A stretch of 64,000 nt of DNA. Origin: Ryuthela nishihirai (taxonomy: Eukaryota > Arthropoda > Arachnida > Araneae > Heptathelidae). Below the pieces are notes generated by a model that saw only the letters and a list, made by a program, of their open reading frames with translations, did no database searches and was not told the DNA's origin. The DNA is taken from contig JAWZYU010000001.1 in NCBI GenBank assembly GCA_038380435.1, positions 15,852,001 through 15,916,000 of the forward strand, read 5' to 3'. A program made the translations under genes and the position numbers. Of this stretch, positions 53,215 to 63,944 are shown in pieces (the first letter of the stretch is position 1; each line of letters opens with the position of its first letter).

Positions 53215-53730
53215 TTCCATGTTGCATGAATGAAAAACTATCCAAAGCTTCTTAACTTTGAATTAAGTGATGAAAATTGGTCAGGCAGGCTGGGATTCAG
53301 TTAATCTGAATGGCAGATCGGGGAGGTTACAATAAATTAAAAATACTCTTCTAAATCTAGATTTTAAACAATATTTACTTACTCCTTAAAGACTTTTGGA
53401 AACTGAAACATTAGTGTTGCTCTGCGTATGAATTTACTTTAAAGCACCAGGCTAGTACCAAATAAATCATTTATTAAAATAAATGCAGTTTTAAACTTTT
53501 GGGTAATGTTTTTCACTTTTCATCAATTTTAAAACGGTGCTTAAAATAAGCAAAGCAGCAGTAGCTGCTACCGAAGGTTAGTTCCAATAAGTCTTCAAAT
53601 ATTAAACGAATATTTTAAAAAATCGAAATTTGGTTAATATGATTGAGAACTATAATTTAACTTCAGCAAAAGAGCTTATTTTCAAAGTTAAGGAGTTTTG
53701 ATTATAGTTTTCCATTTACATAACATGGGG
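53215..53730. mobile_element. Diverged hairpin element with captured LINE piece
   Basis: Left end CATGTTGCATGAATGAAAAA...CTTCTTAACTTTGAA is the inverse of the right end TTCAAAGTTAAGGAGTTTTG...CCATTTACATAACATG. The right half resembles the arm of the 788-bp MITE (TTAAACGAATATT, AATTTA..GC.AAA). Immediately inside the left end lies a LINE fragment (53266-53312). Confidence 0.65.
53266..53312 (+). mobile_element. 47-bp LINE fragment
   Basis: AAGTGATGAAAATTGGTCAG then GCAGGCTGGGATTCAGTTAATCTGAATGG equals copies 1 and 4 (52247-52293) with one mismatch. It has no LINE sequence on either side. Confidence 0.92.
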
Positions 53731-53811
53731 GGTATTCCAGCATGTTTACTAAAATAGTGTATTAACTCAAAATCCATATTCTTTAAAAGTCTTTCTATCT
53801 GTTATCAGGTG

Positions 53812-54118
53812 GGTTGGGTTGTTTTACCTCTGAGCGGCACTTTTTTTTGCACACCATGGTCTAAATTACCAGGTTACAAGGACGCCGTAGGCTCAGAGAA
53901 TGTTGGGGGAGGGGGCACACTGGAACAGCTGTTGGGAGACAGATAGTAGCCTCTTATTAAGGCCATCCAGCGTGTTCTTCAACGTGCGCAGGGTGTGGCT
54001 CTCCCGTACACGGGGCAACAGCTTAGGGTCCCATCCGACGGACGGCGGCCTTTCCAAGCCCATCGGTGTGCCCTACTGACCGTGGGCAGGGCGGGGGGGG
54101 GGGGGGGGGGGTTGCGGA
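53812..54118 (-). repeat. SINE-B, head replaced by poly-G
   Basis: Minus-strand copy with AACCCAACCC-type tail and most of the body. Where the tRNA-like head should be there is a ~20-bp G run (54091-54111), then unrelated sequence. Confidence 0.88.
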
Positions 54119-54842
54119 GAATTTTTAAGATGCGAGAATACTTTGAAAAGAGAGTAATCTCTTTCCATGATACTTGTAACCAGTTAAAATTGAAATAGAC
54201 ATAATTTTGCTGTTACTTAAATACTTGTCGCATTAAATGACAGCGCGATTATTTCTGTATGTTGGTGCTCTTAGGCTAGTGAGTGATGTGCTTAATGAAA
54301 AATACGTGCCTGGGCAAAACTGTGGGTTCTAACCCCAGTCCATGAAATAAAGGCACGAATGTTTTGTAGGGAATGAAGGTAGTTCGAAACAAGTGTAGAG
54401 ACGATAAACATATCATGATGCACAAGAGTAAGTAAAATGTTTTTAAACTTGCACCAATTCCGAAACAATATCTTTGCTCTGAAAGTTATATTTGAGCCAA
54501 AATCTTCATTATTCACAATAGCGTAAACAGTAAAAAAATTTGCGCTCTTTAAGTAGCATATTCAAATACATTTAGTTGAAAGCGTTATGCAGTGTTCTTC
54601 CCACTTTGTTTCACCAACCGGTTGAACAAAATGTTTTGAAGTCGGAGCAATAGTTGTTGGACTTCAGGTAAATTATTTTTAATAGTGTCGACAACTGCAT
54701 TACTCTGTGAGGCTCCGAGATGAAAACTATAGCACAGTTCAACACTCCCAGATAATAGTTAGCCATTTTACAGTTATGTTTATTGTGCCAGAATCAGGTT
54801 TAGAGCATGAGCGTAGCATTGAAGGTATATTTAACAGCTGTT
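54119..54842. other. Spacer, no gene seen
   Basis: A GTGGGTTCTAACCCCAG near 54323 is weakly B-box-like. Nothing else supported. Confidence 0.4.
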
Positions 54843-55034
54843 CGCCCATGGCCGAGTGGTTAGCGCGCTTGGCTACTGATCTAAGGGACCTGGGTAAGGT
54901 ATGGATGTATGTGTCATTTTTCTGCTGAGGTCCTGTCATCCTCTCAGACCTTCTACTGTGGCGTATAAACTGACAGGCTCCTGTCAGACCTCTGTGGCAA
55001 GTAGCTGCTTGAGGGGGTATTTATTTTATTATTA
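54843..55034 (+). repeat. SINE-A lacking its B box
   Basis: Head intact to GACCTGGG, then directly TAAGGTATGG: the TTCGAGCCCCGGG between two GGG copies is deleted, removing the internal promoter B box. The rest is nearly consensus. Confidence 0.9.
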
Positions 55035-55607
55035 TCCTTTTTCGATCTCTGCCCGAAGACCTGCAGACTGGCCACTTATATTCGCTGTTCCGTGAAAGAA
55101 CATCCGACAATTTGTTTGGTGCTCAGTTTCAATTTTTCTAATTCTGATTTAATTAGCTGATATGCTGCGACTTCTTCTGTGTTGCCAATAGTGGAATCTA
55201 TAACTGATCACATATCTAACACATAATGCCAAGTCATCAATCACTGTAAGGCACTGTGTTTCCATGTATATTCTTAGAGTTGGATTATTCAGTTTCCGAA
55301 ATTGTATATATTTTATAGCTTAATCTATATCATTTTCTAATATTTGGTCGTATTTAGAAGCCAATAGCACAAATTCTAAGAACTTACATTAATTTGTTTG
55401 TTCGTTTGTAAGATCCGCTGCAGCTTCCCTTAGTTAGCATAGTCTTTACTGGCAATGAAAAAACAAACTAAAACAATAAATCGTCGATGGATACATCATC
55501 TGATTTCGATATAATTTTCTCGGTTTTCAGATAATTCGTTATTTATTAAACTTCGAATTTCTCTCCTTTTGCTGGCATGCACATAAATTCCAACCTACGT
55601 TTTCATG
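55035..55607. other. Spacer, no gene seen
   Basis: AT-rich with no supported feature. Confidence 0.4.
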
Positions 55608-55994
55608 GGGGGCGGGGGGGGGGGGGCTCAGTCGGTAGCGCGCCAGGCTCGTAATCTGCAGTTCCCAGGTTCGAGTCCCAGCTGGGTCAGCGTTGAGATT
55701 TATCTCCGCAAAATTCCCCGCCCTGCCCACGGTCAGTAGGGGACACCGATGGGCTTGGAAAGGCCGCCGTCCGTCGGATGGGACGTTAAGCCGTGGCCCT
55801 GTGTGCGGGAGAGCCATACCCTGCTCACGTTAAAGAACACGCTGGGTGGCTTGACGGGAGGCTACCATCTGTCTCCCAACAGCTGTTCCAGTGGGTCCCC
55901 TCCCCCAACCTTCTCTGAGCCTTCGGGGTCCATGTGACCTGGCCATTTAGCCCATGGTGTGCAAAAAAGTGCCGGTCAGAGGTAAAACAACCCA
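55608..55994 (+). repeat. SINE-B, full length, with target-site duplication
   Basis: Plus-strand copy: G-rich start, GGCTCAGTCGGTAGCGCG A-box region, CCAGGCTCGTAATCTG (a tRNA-like arm with CGT in the anticodon position, so Thr- or Met-like), perfect B box GGTTCGAGTCC, ~300-bp body, AACAACCCA tail. Flanks acgttttcatg and acattttcatg (55597-55607, 55995-56005) match at 10 of 11. Confidence 0.92.
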
Positions 55995-56102
55995 ACATTT
56001 TCATGATTTCAACATTTCATGCTTTTCAAGTTGACCGTAAGGATCAAAATCACATTCGTACGGAGACAAATTTTCTTGTCTATTTAAGATGATTTTTGAT
56101 AT

Positions 56103-56360
56103 TTTCCGTGGCAAAATGGTTAGTGTGCTTGGCTACTGATCAATAGATCTGGGTTAGAGCTCCGGGTAAAGCATGGGTGCGTGTATTGTTTTTCTGCTGA
56201 GATCTCTCAATCCTCACAGATATAATATATATATATATAATATTATATATAATATATATATGTAATCCTCACATACTCTGGCGTATTAAAGTGGAAGGTT
56301 CCTGTCCGGCCTCTGTGGAAAACAGCTGCTTGAGGGTTTTTTATTATTATATTTTATTTA
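56103..56360 (+). repeat. SINE-A expanded by an AT microsatellite
   Basis: Old plus-strand copy. A palindromic (AT)n block at about 56221-56268 splits the body, and 'AATCCTCACA' is duplicated on both sides of it. Confidence 0.82.
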
Positions 56361-56696
56361 TTATACTTGTTGCGATGAGAAATAAGTCTAGATTTAATAC
56401 GATTAAAAATATTAGCAATATTTTTTTTATTTCCTTTTGATTTTATTAATGCTTTATAATATTACTACTTCAATCCTATTAATGAACGAATTATCTCTAT
56501 CTGAAGAAATTCCATTAAAACACCGCAATTAACCTTTGTTTAAGTGCTATATGATAAGGATTTATGATATTCTCTTGCATTATCGGGCAATTTCGGTGCA
56601 TATGTTTTACTTGCTTTGAAAGGAAGTTCTCGGTCGGTAACCGTTGTCTGAATTAGATGTTGTTCGTGGAAACCAGTTTCCCGTTAATGGCAACTT
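56361..56696. other. AT-rich spacer
   Basis: No supported feature. Confidence 0.4.
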
Positions 56697-57090
56697 TTAG
56701 AGTTGATGGAACAAATCTCGTAATTTAATATTCGATTTCACTATCGCTTGTATTTGAATCATCTTCAGAATCTTCTGCATCTGCGTTTTTCGATTCATGT
56801 GCTGATTGATATTTTGATAAATATGACAGGCTAAGTTCAACATCCATCGAAACATCGATATCCTTATCTGTGTCATGCTTTGGGGATGATGCTTCATTAG
56901 TGACACTTTGTGAAGTTGTTTGCAATACTAGTAAATTTAAAGAAATTCAGTCCTTAATGTCATCTATACTAGTATTTTGGCATCGGGTCTTAGGAAGTTA
57001 AAAAAAAATTCTTTGTTTGAGCTTTCTCTAATTCATATTTCCTTCATTGTTCTTGATTTATAGTACAAGTTTTGTATACTCGCTTCATTT
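56697..57090 (-). pseudogene. Possible hAT/ZMYM-like N-terminal fragment
   Basis: Minus strand first gives 'MKRVYKTCTINQE...RKYELEKAQTKNF' (about 57087-57000), which resembles the basic start of hAT/zinc-finger-MYM transposon proteins. After stops an open stretch follows (56925-56728) rich in Ser/Asp/Glu ('HDTDKDIDVSMDVELSLSYLSKYQ', 'DAEDSEDDSNTSDSEIEY') and ending in a stop. No TTF/BED zinc finger or catalytic region is visible. Family assignment is tentative; a host acidic exon is the alternative. Confidence 0.3.
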
Positions 57091-57867
57091 TGGTAGATTA
57101 TTTTTTAACATTAAAAAAACCATCTGAAATGACAATGAATAAATTTATATTATGTACAATAATTTTGTTATGACTTGTGCTAAATTGTTGATGAAATATT
57201 TTCTATGAAAAACGCAACTTATAATTTAGAATTATCTATACACGTCAGCAGAAAGGAACAACAGCACAATTTATTTAGTTACGAAATGACATTAACTGAC
57301 TAAACAGAACAAGCCGACCATTTACTACTCAGCAACTGGAAATAGGAGGAAGCCAAAACGATGTTCAGTGCGCACTTATTGGTGTGTACAGAGCTAGAGA
57401 TAGCGATCCTCGATACCCTATCTCTCTGAGAGTGTGATGTGTAAATGCGACAGACACAAGCGACAGCGACGTCGTTCAAGATTAATTTTGGGATCACTTG
57501 TCATATTATAATTATTAGTCAGCGGCCCCAGTTTGCTACTGACCCCGGCGGCGATCGACGCCAGTCCGTCCATATTCACAGTTCTCCCTTGCATGGAAGG
57601 ATCTTTGCAGACAAAAATGGGTTCTAAAACTAGTTAATCAAACAATATTCTAATTAGAATAAATAGTCTTAAAGATTTCTTCCATGATTGTTTGTGACTG
57701 AAAGCAAAGGTTTTGATTCCTTCCTTTGATGCGTGTTTTAAAATGTTCTTCAGGGTCTGCTATAATAAAGCATGATCTTAGTAACAGAACAGTTTTCAGA
57801 ACAGTCCGTTATATTATGATATCGTCAAATAATCCCTATATTATGACAGCGATTGCACCAGAAAAAT
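57091..57867. other. Spacer, no gene seen
   Basis: Short frames only. Locally less AT-rich around 57300-57600, but no motif recognised. Confidence 0.4.
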
Positions 57868-58120
57868 TCTTAGAAGGCCCGGATCTAGAAAAATTAAAGA
57901 GGGCAAGAAACACTATCGAGCAGAAAAAACTAAAGGGAGAGGAGCAAGAGACTGGATTTCCATTGCAATATATATATATATTCTCCTCCTTTTTACGGGT
58001 ATTTAAAAATTTCTTGAAAGGCGAATGAAATACAAACACGTTTCATATTTTTTTTGCCTCTATTACACTTACCTGCATGCTCAATGTTGGGGGGGGGGAG
58101 CCTTCCTCCCGATCTGGCCT
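57868..58120 (+). repeat. Repeat family D
   Basis: GGCCCGGATCTAGAAAAATT...CTGGATTTCCATTGCAATATAT...TTTAAAAATTTCTTGAAAGG...G-run. The 100-codon frame across it (57726-58028) is a by-product. Confidence 0.65.
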
Positions 58121-58706
58121 TGTTCGTAAGTAATTCATATTTTACACTAAATTTGTGCAACTCTAAAAGTTCCCTAAATCGTTCCTGAATGTCTCACGTC
58201 TATTTTATTCCTTCTCTGCATCTGAACTCTTTGAGTCAATCTGTTTTCATACGTCAGATCCAAATTAGTTAAAAGAACTTTTTTGTGCACGTTTTGTTAT
58301 TAAATTATTTTTGAATATTAATATTTCATAGAATCTCTTTTGAAAATGTTGCTGGATCTTTTACTGTCAATATCGTTTGGTTCAGCATGGCCTTAGTCAT
58401 CCTTGTGCCATAAAACACAACAAATCACCGAACGACTACTGTCTCTTTCAGTTAGTTCAATAATTTCATCGAAAATAAAAAAGGTAAAAAAAAGACATTG
58501 CAGACTTCTATAATAGCATATTATGATTTGAGTCGCAAGTAAATATGAAAAACTTAAACATTTTTGAAATTTAGTTTGTAATTATTTAACTTGATCTATT
58601 AATGTTTTTTACTCTTGTAACCCATTCAACTGTTTTGATATTTCCTGATAATGCTTTTAACACACCGTCGAGCAAAGTGATTCTTTCCGGATGTACCATG
58701 TCGGGA
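58121..58706. other. Spacer, no gene seen
   Basis: No supported feature. Confidence 0.4.
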
Positions 58707-58918
58707 GCCGTCCCGTGGTCGAGTGGTTAGCGCGCTTGGCTACTGATCTAAGGGACCTGGGTTCGAGCCCCGGGTAACGCATGGATGTATGTGTCGTTTT
58801 TCTGCTGAGGTCCTGCCATCCTCTCAGACCTTCTACTGTGGCATATAAACTGACAGGCTCCTGTCAGACCTCTGTGGCAAGCAGCTGCTTGAGGGGGTAT
58901 TTATTTATCATTATTTTT
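58707..58918 (+). repeat. SINE-A, best-preserved copy
   Basis: Full-length plus-strand copy, close to the consensus of all others: GCCGTCCCGTGGTCGAGTGG head, GGTTCGAGCCCCGGGTAACG B-box region, CTGCTTGAGGGGGTATTTAT end. Probably the youngest here. The 60-codon frame in it recurs in other copies and is a SINE translation. Confidence 0.95.
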
Positions 58919-59492
58919 TATATATATAATGGAACATACCAATACATTATTACCAAACATTGACTTGTATAATGCCTAGTTTTTAAAATGAAACTAATTT
59001 AGAGTTCAACTTCAAAGCTGCTCAAAATTCCTTACTATTCATCATTTAAATAATAATTGAAATTAAATTGCATACAAATAATCTAAATACAAACATATAT
59101 CTTTTCGCCATTTAACTTAAAGTTATTAATTATCCACGTTGCCTTCTTAACATGGAAAATGTCTATTATGTCCATCAATACGACGAATTCCCTCTAACAT
59201 CAAGACAGTGATTGATAAATTGAACTGGGCCAATAATACGCCATTTTATTAATTAACGGGATATTTCCTTATTATGCTCTATATTTCTTGTTCCAATCAA
59301 ATACGGACCAACTTCAGTAGGAACATAAAACCAAACAAATGGGAAAAACAAGTAGTCTTCCCCTTTCTTAAGAGGTGATTCTAGGTATATATATATAGAT
59401 CAACTCACTTGTTTTCCAAAAAGATAATTATTCTTCACATACATTTCAGTGAGTGCTAGAAAATATCATTTTTCCTTGTTGTTGTATCATTT
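58919..59492. other. AT-rich spacer
   Basis: No supported feature. Confidence 0.4.
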
Positions 59493-59667
59493 TCCACATC
59501 CCATTCAACGGATGACAACCTATCCAAGTCTGTCGGTGCCCACTGTCTTACTGATGGTATGATGAGGGATATACAAGATTAAATTTCAACACTTGGGTAG
59601 TTGGGACTCGAACCTAGAATCCACAAATTACGAATCTGAAACATACCCATTGAGTCACTCTTGCCCC
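59493..59667 (-). repeat. SINE-B, old copy retaining head
   Basis: CCCATTCAACGGATGACAACCTATCCAAGTCTGTCGGTGCCCACTG, then TTGGGACTCGAACCTAGAAT and TTACGAATCTGAAACA..CCCATTGAGTCACTC, follow the minus-strand SINE-B order with many substitutions. Confidence 0.82.
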
Positions 59668-60479
59668 TTTTTTCAGATTTGCTCTTTTGAAATTGCTATT
59701 CGGAATGCATGCTAAAAATTTATTAGGTTGTCTAGAATTGCAGTAGTTATATAGAGTTTTGAGGCATACGTCATTCACTGTCTGAATCTCGAGCATCGGT
59801 TGTCTGCCTTAAAGTATATAACGAGGCTGTCTGCAATTTGCTTCTGTATAGACAAGTGAAAACGCATTGTTGGTGTATACGAGAACGTTTCTGCAAAAAC
59901 GAAATTGCTAAATGCACACATATCATCATGGTAATAAATAATAGTGGTACCCGAATTTGTGAATGCACTGGCAGGCATTGAATGGTAAAAAGAACGGACA
60001 CATTTCTTCTACAACATGCTGATGTCAGCATACACCTCAAAAATGCATATGGCTTAATTAAAGTATTTTACAGCTTTTTACGTTTTTCCAAATAAATTAT
60101 AAGAAAATTACTTTGCAACCAATATCTGAAGTTGGGGGTCTAGAGCAGGCTAATCAGCAATAACCGTTGTTTCCTAGAATTTCAATTATGAGCTCTGCAT
60201 GTGAATCGGATGTATCTCATGCAAATGCACAGCTCATCATTCAAATTGCGCCTCCCAGGAAGAATGGACGGACTGACCTGACGATTTCCATGCAGAGTTG
60301 TGATGTATATTGATGTAAATGATTTGCATGTCAAGCTGATTGGCACGGTAGAACTTCCAATGGCATGACCAGTACCGTGCTGATGTAGAATTCTAAAGGG
60401 GCTATAAATACGGTGGTAAACGTCAGTGGGCAAACAAAATGTTGAGTTATTGGCCTGTGACAAGTGTGGAATGCCTTTA
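59668..60479. other. Spacer; right part may be Tc1-like flank
   Basis: No frame supported. Sequence from about 60200 may be the untranslated part of the Tc1-like relic that follows. Confidence 0.35.
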
Positions 60480-60840
60480 GCACCATGAAATGACGTTATG
60501 TACGTCTGACAGAATTTGAAAGGAGACAGATTACTGGGTTGTCAAAAGCTAGAAGGTCAGATAAGCTAAATCGCCTTTGGTTTAGGTCGTGATGCATAAC
60601 GGTTACATATTGTTTTTGTCCATGAGTAGAGAAAGGTACCCAGACACATCGCCAAGCCTCTGGTGGCATCAGAAGAACGCCTGAACAGGTGGATCGATGG
60701 ATCCGCAGATTTGCAATAGGAGAGAAATCTGTCACAAGCTGTCAGATTTCTAACATTGTAATGTCATCCCCGTCTTCGCTTGTATTTGAGAGCACAATTA
60801 GAAGAAGACTCTGAGAATCGGGATGCATTAACACTATCCA
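60480..60840 (+). pseudogene. Tc1-like transposase N-terminal relic
   Basis: Plus-strand reading 'RLTEFERRQITGLSKARRSD' (60503-60560) is the first helix of the Tc1-type paired-like DNA-binding domain. Further on, 'RRTPEQVDRWIRRFAIGEKSVTSCQIS' and 'STIRRRL' (about 60668-60815) correspond to the second helix-turn-helix and the R-R-L end of the domain. Stops and frame changes separate them. No catalytic region was recognised downstream. Different from the DD41D family. Confidence 0.55.
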
Positions 60841-61269
60841 TTGTCTCATCTAACTCTGACTTCATACCATCATCGTCTTCATCTGAAGCTGCTTGGGGAC
60901 AACACTGATATCATGTCGTCTTTAATTATGAATCATGTTTAACTTTGGGACCTGATGTTCACCAGGATATTAGGGATCTAATGACAGTCATATATGAATC
61001 TGGGAACACTCTAGAGGCTGAAATAATTCATTCTGCATCAGAGAGCATCACATAAAGCTAACGTCTGGAATCGTGGTACGGAGAGGCTTCGGTTGAAATA
61101 GCCATTCATGTCTGCTTATTATTCATGATAGGTTGACAACAAGATATAAGTTCAAACCATTTTGGAATCAGTGTCTATGCCTGTTCTACGTTCCATTACA
61201 AACGCCAAGGGGACAATGCTAGCCCACATAACGACTCTCTTATATCTCAAGAGTACCCATATTATGTTA
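60841..61269. other. Spacer, no clear feature
   Basis: Could contain further decayed transposase sequence; nothing readable with confidence. Confidence 0.35.
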
Positions 61270-61280
61270 CCTTCCCAGAT

Positions 61281-61597
61281 TTACAGCGTTGAGATTTATC
61301 TCCGCAAAATTCCCCGCCCTGCCCACGGTCAGTAGGGGACACCGATGGGCTTGGAAAGGCCGCCGTCCGTCGGATGGGACGTTAAGCCGTGGCCCCGTGT
61401 GCGGGAGAGCCATACCCTGCTCACGTTAAAGAACACGCTGGATGGCCTTGACGGGAGGCTACCATATGTCTCCCAACAGCTGTTCCAGTGGGTCCCCTCC
61501 CCCAACCTTCTCTGAGCCTTCGGGGTCCATGTGACCTGGCCATTTAGCCCATGGTGTGCAAAAAAGTGCCGCTCAGAGGTAAAACAACCCAACCCAA
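61281..61597 (+). repeat. SINE-B, 5'-truncated, exact target-site duplication
   Basis: Begins inside the family just after the tRNA-like head (CAGCGTTGAGATTTATCTCC) and ends AACAACCCAACCCAA. Exact 11-bp duplications ccttcccagat at 61270-61280 and 61598-61608. Near-identical to the copy at 55608-55994, so young. Confidence 0.93.
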
Positions 61598-61608
61598 CCT
61601 TCCCAGAT

Positions 61609-62282
61609 CTGACGCCCATCGGACATATTTAGTATATGATGTAATGTTCACTGACTACCGCCTCTTAACCCCCTACCACTGTTGCCTAGCTCATGACACA
61701 GAAGAAATGAAGCAAGGCTCAGTGTTCACCAGGATGATATTCTCCACTTTTTCTACTAGCCACTTATTTCACTGTTCATGGAGGCGATACTTCTTATTGA
61801 TGCAAGGTAATACTGCTGCTTTTTTATATAATACGGCTGCTTTCATAAATAAATTCTGCTTATTTGATGTACAAACTTAAACATTTCGTGTCTACTTGAG
61901 ACGAATTCGGGTTCGGACTCAAAATAATTTAAATTACAAATATTTCTTACAAATGCAGAAAAAAGGCAAAATCATAAAATATATTTTATTCTAATTTCAA
62001 CCTTTTAATCGGTCTTTAGTAATTAAAAATAAGCACAATGCAGCTGTCGATTTTTTTACGTATTCTCTGGTTTAATAAATGAATGACCCTTTGCGATTAT
62101 AACGATGTTTCCCGCGAACTTTTTGTTTCTAGTAATATTTCTAATATTTGTGGTCGCAACAGCATTAACATTTTAATTTCATCAAGAAATTATTATAAAT
62201 AATAACATAAGAATAAAATAAATGATGAGAGACATACACTTCTGTATATATGGTTTATGATGCGTCAAAGAAATTTTCTTCC
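61609..62282. other. Spacer, no gene seen
   Basis: One 109-codon plus frame partly overlaps the SINE-B tail and shows no motif. Otherwise AT-rich. Confidence 0.4.
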
Positions 62283-62562
62283 TCGGTCTCGTAAAATTGA
62301 GCTCGAACTTATCTATATTGTCTCCATTACTGTCTGTTTCCCCCACTTATTTTGAGCTCAAAGAGAGCGCTCCTTACGGATGGGGACAATTTCAATGACG
62401 AGCAGTGCACATGGATGTATCCCACGCATGGAATACTATCAAGATACAATATCCTTAGGAGAAAAAAATCCGTAGCGTTTTGACGACAAATTCCCCTGTT
62501 TCAACCTTTGTTAAATAGAATTCGAAATACTGTAAACAATTGAGTAATTTCGCTCCCAATTT
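62283..62562 (+). repeat. ~280-bp direct repeat, left copy
   Basis: GTCTCGTAAAATTGAGCTCG through GGGGACAATTTCAATGACGA, AAATCCGTAGCGTTTTGACG and TTTCGCTCCCAATTT; about 90% alike by eye to 63668-63944. No TG...CA ends and no TIR. Confidence 0.85.
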
Positions 62563-63667
62563 CCCCTGCTTGTTACCTAAAATGTTTCTAAAAAGAGTTC
62601 ATCCTAGGTAATTATGCGGTTATTTTTACAGCGTGAAATTACGAGTTTGAGAAATTAGAATTGTGAGAATGATGGTGAGAAAATAACGATTTTATGAAAT
62701 TGTCACCTATCGGTTTTTTGACAGTGTTACGTTATTATCAATTTTTTTGACAACTGTACACTGTGGATTAATTATTTTACTACTATTATTAACTGGGAAA
62801 TCATTTGAAAAAATAAATAAATTTATTTATTTCTATGGCCGAGGCGTAGAATTTATTCCACCTATAATTAATCAAACTGTAATTATTAGTAGTGTAATCA
62901 AAACGGTGATTTAAATCTCTCTTACTGAATTTTGTTTTTTAAGAAATCATTACTTAATGACTTTTCATTAAACAAAAATTTTAGCGAGGTGTTTTCTAAC
63001 TTCCCCTCATTTTCAAAAATTTGTCTACGACTCTACATCAAAAGTAAAGCAATGTATGAAAACACTTGTTGCAGAAGTCTCAACTCGAATACCTTGGTGA
63101 TAAATATAGGAGGATGTTTGGCTGACAGGGACTTATGAGGTACGTTTCTGTTCAGTTTCTTCACAACCGACGTCGAAATTGCATTGATTCAAAAAAAGAA
63201 CTACCCGTATCGTCTGCCGCGTTAATTACACTAGTCTGCATTAAAATCCTTCCTCGAAAAAAATGGGTGTACTTTATAGATTTGAAGGCACTGAATCCGA
63301 ATCTGGCATCCAAATGTGTATATCACGCACTATTTTCGTGGGAGGAAGTTTTTTGAGAAAATGACGTTTTTTGGGTAAATATGATTTTATTTGCTTTCAA
63401 ACTACTAGAAGCTTCAGTTTTATTATTCAAATATTATTATGCACATCCGAAATGGGAAAACGATATAGCGCATTTGGAACGAGATTATGTTGACGGACTA
63501 CTGTTGGGCCAGCAGCGATTAAATATAAGCGACAGAAGACAACAAAATAATTTTTTATGCAAATATTTACATGTATCAGAATTTATTAATGTCAGCTTTT
63601 AACTTTTTATAATGTAAATAAATATTTGGTAAAATGTTCCAATAAATTTTGAGAAATTTCCCCCTAA
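62563..63667. other. Interval between the direct repeats
   Basis: AT-rich; short plus frames (62932-63138, 63135-63356, 63381-63602) have no recognisable motif. A small palindrome AAATAAATTTATTT lies near 62812-62832. Confidence 0.4.
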
Positions 63668-63944
63668 ATCGGGCTCGTAAAATTGAGCCCGAACTCATCT
63701 GTATTGCCTCCATTCTTGTCTGTTTCCAACTTATTTTCAGCTCAAAGCGAGCGCTCCTTACAGATGGGGACAATTTCAATGACGAGCAGTGCACATGGAT
63801 GTATCCCACTCACGGAATACCATTAGGATACAATATCCTTAGGAGAAAAAAATCCGTAGAGTTTTGACGACAAATTCCCCTATTTCAGTCTTTGTTAGTA
63901 GAAATCGAAATACTGTAACCAACTGAGTAATTTCGCTCCCAATT
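63668..63944 (+). repeat. ~280-bp direct repeat, right copy
   Basis: Same order of landmarks as the left copy, from CTCGTAAAATTGAGCCCGAA to TTTCGCTCCCAATTT, offset by about 1.38 kb. Confidence 0.85.

Noticed and set aside
55620..55690. Possible tRNA-Thr/Met gene
   Set aside because: Good A and B boxes and an anticodon-like arm, but no 3' acceptor strand; it is the SINE-B head.
57726..58028. 100-codon ORF (plus)
   Set aside because: Most of it is family D repeat sequence, and related copies are not open in that frame.
58707..58780. Possible functional tRNA-Ser/Leu gene
   Set aside because: A and B boxes are present, but acceptor-stem ends do not pair and the same sequence continues into a SINE body in every copy.
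4631..58963. Recurring ~60-80 codon ORFs reading 'DVCVVFLLRSCHPLRPSTVAYKLTG' or similar (e.g. 4631-4882, 7696-7884, 34108-34359, 54901-55095, 58781-58963)
   Set aside because: All coincide with SINE-A copies; a SINE body translation repeated because the SINE is repeated.
59775..60735. Minus-strand ORFs of 67-93 codons
   Set aside because: No motif; the plus strand reads better as a Tc1-like N-terminus in part of this region.
45213..61619. ORFs of ~65-97 codons in SINE-B copies (45213-45482, 45398-45607, 53995-54198, 55539-55817, 61329-61619)
   Set aside because: They are GC-rich SINE-B translations that start or stop at different points in each copy.
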